Below, piece by piece: positions 7,735 to 16,957 of a stretch of DNA of 64,000 bases; position 1 is the first letter of the stretch; every line of letters begins with the position of its first letter. The stretch is from positions 620,001 to 684,000 of the forward strand of contig CBDBZX010000004.1 of the NCBI GenBank assembly GCA_965213645.1. Reading direction: 5' to 3'. The position numbers were made by a program, and so were the translations under genes. This stretch comes from CBDBZX01 sp965213645 (GTDB lineage: Bacteria; Deinococcota; Deinococci; Deinococcales; Trueperaceae). A model generated the notes under the pieces. It had not been told where the DNA came from. It did no database searches and saw only the letters and a program-made list of their open reading frames with translations.

Positions 7735-9493
7735 GGCCCCTGACCTCTTGTAATTGGGTTGTCTGTTCTTGCAGAGCTTCGACGCCCTGACGGTAACAGA
7801 AATCTCCGAAGTGCTCATCTGGCTGCCGTTGCTCTTTCCAGAGTTTGAAAAGTGGCGCGACGGTTCCCAAGAGGTGGTCTTGGTCCACAAGGTCAGCGTA
7901 TTCCTGCGCGAGCCGCGTGCCGTTGAACGCGCCGCCGACGTAGAGTTTGTACTTGCCCGGTGAACGCCCGATAAAAGCGAGTTCGGCGGTGTGGGGGCGA
8001 GCGCAGCCGTTGGGGCAGCCGGTCATGCGGATGACGATGTCCTCAGAGCCTAAACCTAAGGACTCGAGTTCACCCTCTAAGCCGTCAATGACACGCGGCA
8101 TCACCCGTTCGGACTCCGCTAAAGCGAGCCCACAGGTCGGCAACGCAGGGCAGGCGATAGAATAGCGCCGCGCTTTGGTAATGTCCTCTTTCGTGCGGAT
8201 GCTGTATTCGCTCAGCATGGCGCGTAGTGGCTCCTCGTCCTCCTCTTTCAAGTCCACGAGCAAGAGGTTGTGCTGCGCGGTGATGCGCACTTCACAGCGG
8301 AAGTGCTCGAGAATAGCCTTTAACCCCGAGCGCAGCCGCATCTCGCCTTCGTCCTTGATGCGCCCGTTTTCAATAGGCACGCCGAAGTAGTAGCGCCCGT
8401 CGCCCTGCTCGCGCCAGCCCAAGTGGTCGTCTACGGTGAATTCGCCCACGTCCACCCAGGGTTGGATGGTGTGCTCGAGGCGTTCCTGCACCGTATTACG
8501 AAACTTCTCGATGCCCCACTCGTCCACCAGATACTTCATCCGCGCCCGCTTGCGGTTCTCGCGGTTGCCGAAGTCGCGCTGAACGGTCACAATCGCTTCG
8601 ACGGTGGCGATGAGCGCGTCCGGCGCGACGAAACCGAGAGGTTCGGCTAAGCGCGGGAAGGTCGTGTCATCGGTGTGGCTCATGCCCATGCCGCCGCCGA
8701 CCAAGAGGTCGTAGCCGCGCAGTGTTTTCTCTTGCGTCTCACCCTCTAAAACCGGCACGATGCCGATATCTTGGGTGAAGACATCCACGCAGTTGTCGTG
8801 GGGGAAGGCTACAGCAATTTTGAACTTGCGCGGCAGATAGGTCTTGCCGTAAATCGGCTCTTGGTCGTCTGCTGTCGCTACGTCACTTACGGCAGGCGGG
8901 ACGGGAACCTGCTGCTTTTCGCCGTCGATCCAGAGGTCGTAATAGGCCGAGGAGCGCGGTAAGAGGTGCGCCTCGATTTCGCGGCAAACCCCGTCAATCA
9001 GGGCGTGCTCGCGGTCTTTTTGCGGGGCGGGGCAACCCATCACGTTGCGGTTCACGTCGCCGCAGGCGGCGAGCGTGGTCACTAGGGCTTGGTTGAGTTC
9101 TTGGACCAAAGGCTTGAGGTCGCCCTTCAAGACGCCGTGAAGCTGGACTCCCTGGCGCGTGGTGAAGCGCAACGTGCCGTCGCCGTGCGAGTCGGCGAGA
9201 CGGTCGTGGACTAAATACTGCTCGGCGGAGAGGATGCCCGCTGGCGCTTTCGAGCGCACCATGAAGGAGTAGGCGCGGTCCTTGCCCTCTTTGCGGAGCC
9301 TCTTGCGCTGGTCGCGGTTGTCCTGTTGGTAAATCCCTGAGAACTTGAGGAGTTGGTAGCCGGTTTCGTCTACATCGGCGCTCTCGGACTCGAGCTGCTC
9401 TCTAATCCCCTCGCTCAGATATTGGCTGGCAATTTTAATCTCTTCGACGCTGGGTTTTTTGGTTCTAGCTTTGGGTTGCTTGGCTTCAGGCAT
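7727..9493 (-). CDS. cysI: Assimilatory sulfite reductase hemoprotein (siroheme/4Fe-4S)
   Basis: Six-electron reduction of sulfite to sulfide. The 588 residues carry two ferredoxin-like half repeats. Cluster and siroheme ligands are seen as CPALPTC (C-x5-C) and TGCPNGC (C-x3-C) near the C-terminus; the arginine-rich substrate pocket includes TRQGVQLHG. Nitrite reductases share this fold, but linkage to cysH and the length favour sulfite reductase. No flavoprotein (CysJ) gene is adjacent, so ferredoxin or an unlinked CysJ may donate electrons. It is transcribed divergently from the siroheme synthesis genes, which supply its cofactor. Confidence 0.9.
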   Translation of the reverse strand: MPEAKQPKARTKKPSVEEIKIASQYLSEGIREQLESESADVDETGYQLLKFSGIYQQDNRDQRKRLRKEGKDRAYSFMVRSKAPAGILSAEQYLVHDRLADSHGDGTLRFTTRQGVQLHGVLKGDLKPLVQELNQALVTTLAACGDVNRNVMGCPAPQKDREHALIDGVCREIEAHLLPRSSAYYDLWIDGEKQQVPVPPAVSDVATADDQEPIYGKTYLPRKFKIAVAFPHDNCVDVFTQDIGIVPVLEGETQEKTLRGYDLLVGGGMGMSHTDDTTFPRLAEPLGFVAPDALIATVEAIVTVQRDFGNRENRKRARMKYLVDEWGIEKFRNTVQERLEHTIQPWVDVGEFTVDDHLGWREQGDGRYYFGVPIENGRIKDEGEMRLRSGLKAILEHFRCEVRITAQHNLLLVDLKEEDEEPLRAMLSEYSIRTKEDITKARRYSIACPALPTCGLALAESERVMPRVIDGLEGELESLGLGSEDIVIRMTGCPNGCARPHTAELAFIGRSPGKYKLYVGGAFNGTRLAQEYADLVDQDHLLGTVAPLFKLWKEQRQPDEHFGDFCYRQGVEALQEQTTQLQEVRGHD

Positions 9494-9729
9494 AAAACTC
9501 CCCTAGGGGTTACGTGGGTTTGGGTAGGAATAGTCAGTTGGGTTTAGCTCAAAAGGTTTGGCAAAAGACATCGCGTGCGAAGCGATACAGATTGAATCAA
9601 TAAGGGCTTTTGTATACCGTTCACCTCTCGAGCCTACTTCTCTAAGCTCCACCTCTATGACGCCGAGGCTACAGGTAAGTGATAAATTTTGTCAAGTATG
9701 TAGCTGACATCTTTTGTAATCTTTTGAGG

Positions 9730-9742
9730 TATAACAGAGGGC
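9730..9742 (+). promoter_or_regulatory. Leaderless promoter of the siroheme operon
   Basis: TATAAC at 9730-9735 lies seven bases before the ATG at 9743, leaving no room for a ribosome-binding site. The region 9494-9742 is the shared divergent control region with cysI; no clear operator palindrome is visible in it. Confidence 0.55.
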
Positions 9743-10579
9743 ATGGTTTACCCCTCCCCCAACCTCTTGCCCAGCCCCTCGTCGCGGGGCTTCGTTTCGC
9801 TCGTCGGCGCAGGTCCGGGCGACCCCGAGCTTATGACCGTCAAAGGACTGCGCCGCTTGCAAGGTGCCGAAGTCGTCGCCTACGACCGCCTCGTCAATCC
9901 GAAGTTGCTGCAAGAATGCCGCGCCGACGCCGAACTCATCTATGTGGGTAAGCACGGCGTCCAGCCCTCGTATTCGCAGGAGGCGATTAACGCACTGCTG
10001 GTGCAAAAAGGTTTGGAAGGTCGCAAGGTCGTGCGGCTCAAAGGAGGGGACCCGTTCATCTTCGGGCGGGGCGGCGAAGAGGCGCTGGCGCTCCGAGAGG
10101 CGCATATTCCCTTTGAAATCGTACCGGGCATCTCGTCGGCGGTGGCTGCGCCTGCGTACGCCGGGATTCCGGTGACGCACCGCCATGTTGCGGCGTCAGT
10201 GGCGATTGTGGCGGGGCATGAGGACCCGAGTAAGGGAGCATCAGGTCACAACTGGTACGCCTTGGCGGGTGTGGATACACTCGTGATTTTGATGGGCGTA
10301 GGTAGGTTAGGAGCGATTAGTCAAGAACTCATCAAAGCAGGGCGCTCACCCGAAACGCCTGCGGCGATGGTGCGCTGGGGGACGACGGACGAGCAAGAGA
10401 CAGTCGAAGGAACCTTGGTATCTATCGCCGAAGAGGTTCGCAAAGCGGGTTTGAAAGCGCCTGCGACGCTTATCGTCGGTGAGGTCGTGCGGCTGCGCTC
10501 TGAGTTGCGCTGGTTCGACTTGGAAGAGGTTTTACAGAGCGCTCAACTTGCGCCGGAACCTCTTAGTGTAACGCTATGA
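9743..10579 (+). CDS. cobA: Uroporphyrinogen-III C-methyltransferase (SUMT)
   Basis: Adds two methyl groups from S-adenosylmethionine to uroporphyrinogen III, giving precorrin-2 for siroheme (and cobalamin). Family motifs are clear: VGAGPGDPELMTVKGLR (20-36), YDRLVNPKLL, the SAM-binding VRLKGGDPFIFGRGGEE (about 95-112) and VVPGISS. At 278 residues it is the stand-alone SUMT, not the CysG fusion. A precorrin-2 dehydrogenase is not adjacent and must be elsewhere. The stop overlaps the chelatase start by four bases, so the two are translationally coupled. Confidence 0.93.
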   Translation: MVYPSPNLLPSPSSRGFVSLVGAGPGDPELMTVKGLRRLQGAEVVAYDRLVNPKLLQECRADAELIYVGKHGVQPSYSQEAINALLVQKGLEGRKVVRLKGGDPFIFGRGGEEALALREAHIPFEIVPGISSAVAAPAYAGIPVTHRHVAASVAIVAGHEDPSKGASGHNWYALAGVDTLVILMGVGRLGAISQELIKAGRSPETPAAMVRWGTTDEQETVEGTLVSIAEEVRKAGLKAPATLIVGEVVRLRSELRWFDLEEVLQSAQLAPEPLSVTL

Positions 10580-11325
10580 ACGCGGTTATCTTAGTCGGTC
10601 ACGGCAGCCTCCGCCAAGCCTCGGGCGCGTCGATGATTCGCTTGGCGGCGCTTTTGCGCAAACAAGGTATCGCGCCGATTGCCACGGCTGGCTTCTTGAA
10701 CTTCAGCCAACCCACCGCCCTCGACGCGGTAGAGCGCTGTGTTCGCAAAGGGGCAACGCACATCACCATTCAGCCTTACTTTTTAATTTCGGGGTACTAC
10801 GTCAAACGGGTCTTGCCCAAACTCGTCGCTGAGGCGAAAGCGGCGCACCCACACCTCACCTTTAGCGTCACGGATGCATTTGAGTATCACCCCGCACTCG
10901 TTCAGATGGTTTTGAACCGCGCAGCAGCGGAGCGCACCGAAAAGGACTGCGGTCTCTTGCTCATCGCACACGGCACACCTTATACGAAGGCGAATGCGCC
11001 TATTGACGAGGTTGCTAAAACGATTCGTGAGCGTTCGGACTACAAAGTTCAGATGAGCTTTATGGAAATTAACGAGCCTAGCATCGCTGAAGGCGTTCAG
11101 ACTCTCGTTGATGAAGAGGTCGAGCAAATCGTCGCCGCGCCCTATTTTCTACAGCTTGGCGGACACGTCGCCGCCGACCTACCCGAAGCGGTTCAAACGG
11201 CGCAAACGCGCCACCCCCGTATCAAGCTCAACCTAGCCGATTACCTCTCTTATGATCCGCTGCTCGCTGAGGTTATAGCGCACCGGGTTAGTTCAGGAGC
11301 ATCGAAACCTGTGTTTGTCGGCTAG
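10576..11325 (+). CDS. Sirohydrochlorin chelatase, CbiX/SirB family (two-domain)
   Basis: Inserts Fe (siroheme) or Co (cobalamin) into sirohydrochlorin. The 249 residues contain two homologous chelatase halves: the N-terminal half starts with VGHGS (His8) and the C-terminal half has LLIAHGTPYTKAN (about 134-146). This is the long, internally duplicated CbiX form. Its position after SUMT, beside the sulfite reductase, argues for iron insertion to make siroheme, but cobalt cannot be excluded. Confidence 0.88.
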   Translation: MNAVILVGHGSLRQASGASMIRLAALLRKQGIAPIATAGFLNFSQPTALDAVERCVRKGATHITIQPYFLISGYYVKRVLPKLVAEAKAAHPHLTFSVTDAFEYHPALVQMVLNRAAAERTEKDCGLLLIAHGTPYTKANAPIDEVAKTIRERSDYKVQMSFMEINEPSIAEGVQTLVDEEVEQIVAAPYFLQLGGHVAADLPEAVQTAQTRHPRIKLNLADYLSYDPLLAEVIAHRVSSGASKPVFVG

Positions 11326-11407
11326 GTGTTTTAGTCTAGGTTGCCTCACACGGGGTTTGATTCTTGAAAGCATATACTCTATCCGTATAAAGTAGCGCCT
11401 AGCAAGC

Positions 11408-12727
11408 TCACGACCTCTTTCCCTTGTAATACCTTCTGTCCCTGAGCCAATTCGCCGCCTGCCTCAGCACGCACACCTCTTCCTCACCGAGACCGAGCAA
11501 CCTCCTCAGCACAACCTCATCCGCTACGGTTCTCGCGTCTTGGGCGTGACCTCTTCGCAGCAGCGCGTCAACCTCTCGGAACGCCGCCCGAAAAACTGCC
11601 TCAAATTCAGTTTGTTCGGGCTGGGCGAGAAGAACGCGCTTGGCTTCGCTGGGCTCGAGCTTGAGCAGCCCCCCGCCGAGCGCATGGCCTTCGAGTTCAA
11701 CGCTTAGAGAGGTTAAAGAGGTCTGCCAGAGGAGGGCGAGGGCTCGAGCTGAGAGCGCAGTATGGGAGCGCAGCCGGACGGCGTGGAGGCTGTTGGGCGT
11801 GACCGCCTCCGCATCATTGGCGACGAGCAGCGGTTTGAGTCCGCTCATATAGCTCAGAAATGCATCGGGCTCATATACGTGAGGGACGCTGTACCAGGGC
11901 GAGCGGACGCGGCACTTGTAGGCTTGATGGACGCCCCTAGCTTCTCCCTCTGAAACATATGTTTCAACGGGCTTAGATAGACGTTTTTCGGACGATACTC
12001 TGAAAAGATAGCCTGCCTCACCGACCTTTTCAGCTTCAGCCCAGTCACGCTTTGAAAAGTGCAAACCGCTCAAGGCGCGACCCCTATAAACCGCAGGTGT
12101 GAGATAGTGGTGCGTGATACCTCTTGCTTTCACCTCCTCTTGACTCAGGTGAAAAAAGCGGTTCGCCCCCGTGACGTAGCCTACCCCTACCTCGGCAAGC
12201 TCACCGAGGCGCTTAGTCTGTTCACTTTGCGTAAGCTGTTCATACAAATCTTTCGCTTCTCTTGAAATCCAGTACGAGGCGAGGGTGCAGCGTCCGTTTA
12301 CGATGGCCTCGGCGTCTATTTCCTCGGCTTGCATGACGCTGTCCAAGACCTCTTCATCAAAGTCAGCGACGCTCGTCAAGTCGCTAAGAAGTAGCTTGCC
12401 TGGCGATTCACCTTTGCCTTCAGCTAAGAGCAGCAGCGTATCTTGGCCCAGTTCTGGGAAGAGGCGTTCTCTAAAGGTCACTAAGGTCGTGCGCCTAAAG
12501 GTGTTCAAGAGGTCGTTGAGGACAGGTCTGGCATAGGCAGCGTGAGCAAGCTCGACGGGCATTACCATCGCTAGACGACCCCCTCGTTTGAGAAAGGCGC
12601 AGCTATGGATGAGAAAGGGAGCCCAGGCGCTTACGAGTTGACTGAGTTCGACCCCTTGCTCCGCTGCTCTAAGGAGCGCGAGTTGACGCGCTTCGCCGCT
12701 AAAGCTCTGATAGCGGATGAAAGGTGG
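11408..12727 (-). pseudogene. Adenine-specific DNA methyltransferase, 3' part (split by the island)
   Basis: C-terminal 436 codons of an Eco57I/TaqI-type N6-adenine methyltransferase. Read on the minus strand from the island edge the frame is PPF-IRYQSFSGEARQ, i.e. the second half of the catalytic NPPF motif, then GGRLAMVMPVELAHAAYARP (motif V-like region) and a target-recognition domain. The 5' part lies at 21153-21527. Joining 5' codons ending ...GNPPF to this half across one copy of the 9-bp repeat gives an uninterrupted frame of 561 residues. From here alone a shorter protein could start at ATG 12568, but it would lack the SAM-binding motif. Neither half can be catalytic alone. Confidence 0.9.
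12719..12727. repeat. 9-bp direct repeat GAAAGGTGG, left edge of the island
   Basis: The same nine bases occur at 21153-21161 in the same orientation. They are the reverse complement of CCACCTTTC, which encodes the PPF of NPPF in the interrupted methyltransferase. They are either a target-site duplication or the crossover core of the recombinase. Confidence 0.85.
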
Positions 12728-12744
12728 TTATGTATAGGGTTTCG

Positions 12745-12898
12745 CCGTGTTATAGCGTATGGTGTTGCTATGTTACGAGCTCAAGACAAGTGGAGGCTTT
12801 GCCGAGTAAGAATTGTAGAAAGCCAGAAATTGCCTCCTCCGCTCTCAGAAATAGCTAGTAACCTGGGAGAGCGTGAAAACGCTTTAGGGATAATACCG
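12745..12898 (+). repeat. Left 154-bp inverted terminal repeat
   Basis: Matches the reverse complement of 20987-21140 with three mismatches that I can find. It contains a copy of the first recombinase's promoter-like TATGGT, its ATG (12770) and its first 43 codons, after which the frame ends within two codons. A 45-residue truncated N-terminal peptide could therefore be made from this end. Confidence 0.9.
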
Positions 12899-13240
12899 AT
12901 TAGATAAGTTAAAAACTCGGCTCAGCGTAGGAACTAAGTCGCTCTTGTCCTTAACATCGCTGATACCTCGAGTTTTTGTTCATCTTTGCTTTATAGGCGA
13001 TCTAGCGGTTTTTCTGCATCTAACCTTAGTTGAATTTTTCTGTTGATGATAGTTAGGCCAAAGCGACGATCAGATATTGAACTACGATGTCTAACTCGAG
13101 CGTATCTACACTTGCTTTACCTTGTAGCGTGCAAGTAGGAGCGTTCCACGCCACTACGCATCTTTTGACGCTCTCGGTTTACGACACACTTGAATCAAAT
13201 AGATAGTCCGATGAGTGGTTGAGAAGCATCTGACTACTTC
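12899..13240. other. Island interior without a gene
   Basis: About 340 bases between the left terminal repeat and the methyltransferase stop. No open frame of convincing length, repeat or RNA-like structure is visible. It is AT-richer than the chromosome around the island. Confidence 0.5.
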
Positions 13241-14950
13241 TTATCTGAGTGCGAGTCGTTCTTCTTGATTCAGGCCATACACCTCAGACGCAGCTTCGTC
13301 GCAAGCTTTTAGGTCTCGGTAGGTGGCTGCTGTAATAAGGTCTCGGCGCAGATCGTCAGGTACGTTATGCCAGTGAGGTAACCGGATGCGGCGAAGGTGC
13401 TGCGCCTGGAAGCGCAGAAACTCCCCGTTAATTTTTGTTGTATACACCTTCACGAAGAGCGTAGCGATGTTCGATAGGAGTATTGCTTGTAAAGCCCTCA
13501 AATTCCACGCTTCAGATGTAACGTAGTAGAGGTTGTGATGAGGGTACAGTTCTCCGGGCTCGTAAACGACATGTGACTGTTTTTTTATATCTGGAATTAG
13601 CAGCTTCGGCTCTCTTTGGAGCGTAGGTGAGATGCGGTCTATAGTGCGGTACCAACGCGACGGCGTTCTCCTGACACAGTACCTGGCTGCAATGATGTCT
13701 TTATTTGCCTCGAGATACCTGCGTAAGCGCGGATACTGGCCTAAGTCGATGAGACTTCCGTCACTAGCAAAAGGGTTGATAACGCCTTTTCCGCCCCACC
13801 GAATTTCGCCAGATGCGATGTCACGGTTTGTAACGAGCGGAAGCTTGCAGCTCGTTTCGACATCAAGCGTTTCAAAGTCTCCGATAAACACGCTGTCTGC
13901 GCCCGTGGCGACACCGATACCGATCTTGCACTTCGCGTCCTCGAGTTTGGAAAATTGCTGCTCGAGTCGCCTGATTAGGGCTATCTGCGCGGATGATTCG
14001 AACAGCCAAGGATTTGGCCCAACGACAACCTTGTCTAGCTCGCGCACCATCCCGTGCTTCCTTGGTCGTTCTTCTGCTCGTAGCTTCTGGGCTAGTGCCG
14101 TTAAGGTTGGGCGATGTATAGGAGGGCGACGCGCGGTACGAGTAGGACCTGGCTCTTCTCGACCAATGATAGTGACAGCTGGATAGACAGATACACTGCT
14201 CTGGAAAGAAGATGATCCAACCATATCTACATACACTTTCAGGTGGAAATTTTCAGCAATAAAGTTGCGGAGCGGTCCACCATAACGATTTTTCATCCAC
14301 CGATCAGTACATATAATTCCTAAACTGCCGCTTTTGCTTAGCATCTGCAGTGATCGCTCAATAAAAGGAATGTAGAGATCGGCCCGGTCGTACATCGTTC
14401 TATATCGTTTTCTGTACTCAGCGAGTAAAGGAGCGGAGATCAATTCCTGCCTTACGTAGGGTGGATTACTAGCTGCGTAGTGGAAGGACCCCCCCAAGGG
14501 TGCCAAAAGAAAATCGTCTTGCAGCAGCCACTGATCCACAAGCGTAGTCGCTACTTGGGCTGACAACCCTGCCTCTCCAAGTTGCGCAAGGACAAGAGAG
14601 CGCGTCCTGGTATACGTCGCCCGGTGCAATTCGACAGCTCGAATTGCATTTCCCAAACTCGCTACAGGTAAGTCCACATTTGGTGAAGACTTCCACGAAT
14701 TGAGAAGTCTTTCGACTGCCGGAATTAAGAATGCACCGTCTCCAAAAGACGATTCTAACAGTCGCTCTTTATAAAGGGGTTTCTCCTCAGTGTAGCCGAT
14801 AAGGTCCAAGATAAAATCTGCGACCTCAGGGCGAGTGAACACTGCGCCACGAGCTAGGGCGTCCTGTGTAGAGAGCTCCTCAATCGCCTTAGATATCGCA
14901 GGAGATCGGATAGATTTGTCAAATCCGGCAGGATCAATTTCGAGTTGCAT
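13241..14950 (-). CDS. Island-borne N6-adenine DNA methyltransferase
   Basis: Transfers methyl groups from SAM to adenine in a specific DNA site. In 569 residues the SAM-binding motif I is LESSFGDGAFLIPA (about 64-77), the catalytic motif IV is SNPPYVRQ (about 155-162), and the C-terminal half resembles a TaqI-type target-recognition domain. The layout and length match the split resident enzyme (561 residues), but the proteins differ clearly. No endonuclease gene is next to it and the protein is too short to contain an Eco57I-like nuclease domain, so it looks like a solitary methylase. It may protect the island from host restriction or replace the activity that insertion destroyed; both are inference. 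Confidence 0.85.
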   Translation of the reverse strand: MQLEIDPAGFDKSIRSPAISKAIEELSTQDALARGAVFTRPEVADFILDLIGYTEEKPLYKERLLESSFGDGAFLIPAVERLLNSWKSSPNVDLPVASLGNAIRAVELHRATYTRTRSLVLAQLGEAGLSAQVATTLVDQWLLQDDFLLAPLGGSFHYAASNPPYVRQELISAPLLAEYRKRYRTMYDRADLYIPFIERSLQMLSKSGSLGIICTDRWMKNRYGGPLRNFIAENFHLKVYVDMVGSSSFQSSVSVYPAVTIIGREEPGPTRTARRPPIHRPTLTALAQKLRAEERPRKHGMVRELDKVVVGPNPWLFESSAQIALIRRLEQQFSKLEDAKCKIGIGVATGADSVFIGDFETLDVETSCKLPLVTNRDIASGEIRWGGKGVINPFASDGSLIDLGQYPRLRRYLEANKDIIAARYCVRRTPSRWYRTIDRISPTLQREPKLLIPDIKKQSHVVYEPGELYPHHNLYYVTSEAWNLRALQAILLSNIATLFVKVYTTKINGEFLRFQAQHLRRIRLPHWHNVPDDLRRDLITAATYRDLKACDEAASEVYGLNQEERLALR

Positions 14951-15173
14951 AGGTGATAATAACTAACTTCGGAATTGCCTGTGATACTGCCGCGCTGAAA
15001 TAGAGGGTAAATTAGACCTTTAGTAGAATAGCGCCAATACAACTCGAACCAGCCCAAGAACTTAATCCAGTACCCTCCTAAGACAGAAGAGCAATGTAAG
15101 GCGCGGTCGCCGAAGTATTGGGCAGTTTGTACTTGTATCCAGTGGATTTTCCTCGAACTCCTATACAGTTTAT
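14951..15173. other. Upstream region of the island methyltransferase
   Basis: About 220 bases between the methyltransferase start and the truncated IS. A minus-strand frame runs through it into the IS end but shows no recognisable domain. It may contain the promoter of the methyltransferase and scraps of the third recombinase gene removed by the IS events. Confidence 0.35.
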
Positions 15174-15828
15174 CTAAGTACGGGACAAATTGCAAGGAAG
15201 TGGCTTCCTGTACGAGAATAACTGTGTGAAAGAATCTCAAGGAAGCCATGTTCAGCATAAGACAAAGTTGCGAGAGATACTAGCTGCCAAGCTGCCCATG
15301 AACGGAGCGAGGTTGAGATGTTTAAGCACCTTACTTCTGGTCTTGGTGCAAGAGAAGAGCGTGAACCTAGTAAGCTTGAGCTTAGCGTTTCAGGGTAGAG
15401 CGCAGCCAGAATCATCGTATCGCCGTATCAAGCGTTTCTTTAGCGAGATGCGCTTAGATAAGGTAAAAGTCGCTCAGTTCATCCTAAGCCTATTGCCTGA
15501 ACCACCCTATACCGTTTGCGTAGACCGAACGAACTGGCAGTTCGGTAGGCTTGACATCAACATTCTAGTGATCGCTATCGCCCATAGGGGGGTTGCTTTT
15601 CCTATTGTTTGGAGCCTTCTGGAGAAGAAAGGGAACTCATCGAGTGATGAACTCATCGACCTGTTGCAGCGCCTTTTTGAACTCCTCAAGCCCCGAGACA
15701 TCGCCTTCTTCTTAGCCGATAGGGAGTTCATCGGTGTGACCTGGTTTAACTACCTCGATAAGCGCGGTGTACCTTTTGCTATTCGTATTCGCAAAGACAG
15801 TCTCTGCAACACCTGGTGTCCGGTCTAC
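15174..15828 (+). mobile_element. Truncated IS4-family element, copy 1 (5' part)
   Basis: Begins with the terminal sequence CTAAGTACGGGACAAA and encodes the first 213 or so codons of an IS4-family transposase, including the first catalytic region CVDRTNW and the FLADREFIG block with the second acidic residue. It stops abruptly after WCPVY where copy 2 begins. The rest of this copy, including the catalytic glutamate region, is not found beyond copy 2, so a deletion followed the nested insertion. Confidence 0.85.
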
Positions 15829-16941
15829 CTAAGTACGGGACAAAAGCTGAATACAGAAGCTAAGGTCTCTATGCTTGAGGGGCAAGTTTTTAAGGAGAAA
15901 TCTAAGATGGTCGAGCCCATGCCGAAAGAAGGACTTTTCTCGGCGCAAGTGGGACTTGAGACGCAAAGGCTTGAGGTTGCTGTCGTGGAGCCATTCACCT
16001 ATAGCGTGAGCCCAGACAAAGGCGAGCGCTAAAAGCGAAAAAAGGGTATCGAGCTTAGCGCGTTTGACGAGATGCGTTGCTTCGATATTGAAGCCTGTTG
16101 TTTTGAGGGCAGAGAAGAGCATCTCAATCTCCCAACGACGTTTGTAGGCGAGGAAAGCTGACGTAGGTGTGCGGTTAGTGGCGAGGATAGCGTAGTCTTG
16201 GTGAGCGAGTTTCATACCAATGATGCGCAAGCTGCATTCATAGATGCGGTAGGGGGTATTCAGCACTTTGAGTTCTCCTACTTTCAGATGGGTAAAGAGT
16301 GCATAGACCGGACACCAATGTTCGCATAAGCTGTCTTTGCGAATACGAATAGCAAAAGGTACACCGCGCTTATCGAGGTAGTTAAACCAGGTCACACCGA
16401 TGAACTCCCTATCGGCTAAGAAGAAAGCAATATCTCGCGGTTTAATCAACGCAAACAGCTCTTGCAGTAGGTCAATGCGTTCGTCACTCGATGAGTTACC
16501 TTTCTTCTCTAGGAGTGTCCATACCAGCGGGAAAGCAACGCCTCTATGCGCAACTGCAATGACTAAGATATTGATGTTAAAAGCTCCCAAGCGCCAGTTG
16601 GTACGGTCTACACAGAGCGTGTAAGGCGGTGGCGGTAACAGACTCAGAACGAGCCGTGCAACCCCCTCTTTATCCAAGCTTACTTCGCTGAAGAATCGTT
16701 TGATACGGCGATAGGAGGATTCAGGCTTAGCGTGACCTTGAAACGCTAAACTTAAACTGACCAAGTTCACGCTCTTCTCTTGAATCAGCACGAGCACCAA
16801 TGTGCTTAGGCATTTGAGTCTTGCCCTGTTCATAGGCAATTGGACGGCTAGTATTTCCTGTAGGCGTGTTCTATGCTGATAGTGGCTTCCTTGAGATTCT
16901 TTCACACAGTTATTCTCGTACAGGAAGCCACTTCCTTGCAA
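15829..16941 (-). CDS. IS4-family transposase (copy 2)
   Basis: DDE transposase of 370 residues. Acidic positions are in CVDRTNW, FLADREFIG and the YREK signature YKRRWEIEMLFSALKTTG, so the catalytic residues look intact. The longest frame starts with TTG inside the terminal repeat region; an ATG 36 codons in (near 16833) is an alternative start. The stop codon TAG is part of the terminal repeat at 15829-15831. It shares about 80-85% of residues by eye with the fragment in copy 1, so the two are related but not recent duplicates of each other. Confidence 0.88.
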   Translation of the reverse strand: MQGSGFLYENNCVKESQGSHYQHRTRLQEILAVQLPMNRARLKCLSTLVLVLIQEKSVNLVSLSLAFQGHAKPESSYRRIKRFFSEVSLDKEGVARLVLSLLPPPPYTLCVDRTNWRLGAFNINILVIAVAHRGVAFPLVWTLLEKKGNSSSDERIDLLQELFALIKPRDIAFFLADREFIGVTWFNYLDKRGVPFAIRIRKDSLCEHWCPVYALFTHLKVGELKVLNTPYRIYECSLRIIGMKLAHQDYAILATNRTPTSAFLAYKRRWEIEMLFSALKTTGFNIEATHLVKRAKLDTLFSLLALAFVWAHAIGEWLHDSNLKPLRLKSHLRREKSFFRHGLDHLRFLLKNLPLKHRDLSFCIQLLSRT

Positions 16942-16957
16942 TTTGTCCCGTACTTAG
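15829..16957 (-). mobile_element. IS4-family insertion sequence, copy 2 (complete, 1129 bp)
   Basis: Bounded by inverted CTAAGTACGGGACAAA ends at 15829-15844 and 16942-16957. It is inverted relative to truncated copy 1 and lies directly against it on the left, and against the third recombinase gene on the right. No matching target duplication is present at the two ends, as expected if a deletion or rearrangement removed one flank. Confidence 0.88.

Noticed and set aside
7735..7890. Upstream extension of cysH inside cysI
   Set aside because: The extra 52 codons are not conserved-looking and read through cysI in a different frame; the ATG at 7734 fits the family start.
9494..9742. Riboswitch between cysI and the siroheme operon
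   Set aside because: The SUMT start has a -10 only seven bases upstream, leaving no leader, and no SAM- or cobalamin-box-like structure was evident on either strand.
12605..12907. 100-codon plus-strand frame spanning the island's left edge
   Set aside because: Its first half is antisense to the methyltransferase fragment and its second half is the terminal-repeat copy of the recombinase N-terminus; it is not a gene as a whole.
14854..15258. 134-codon minus-strand frame between the cargo methyltransferase and the IS
   Set aside because: It overlaps the methyltransferase start and the IS terminal region, has no domain and unlikely composition; probably chance.
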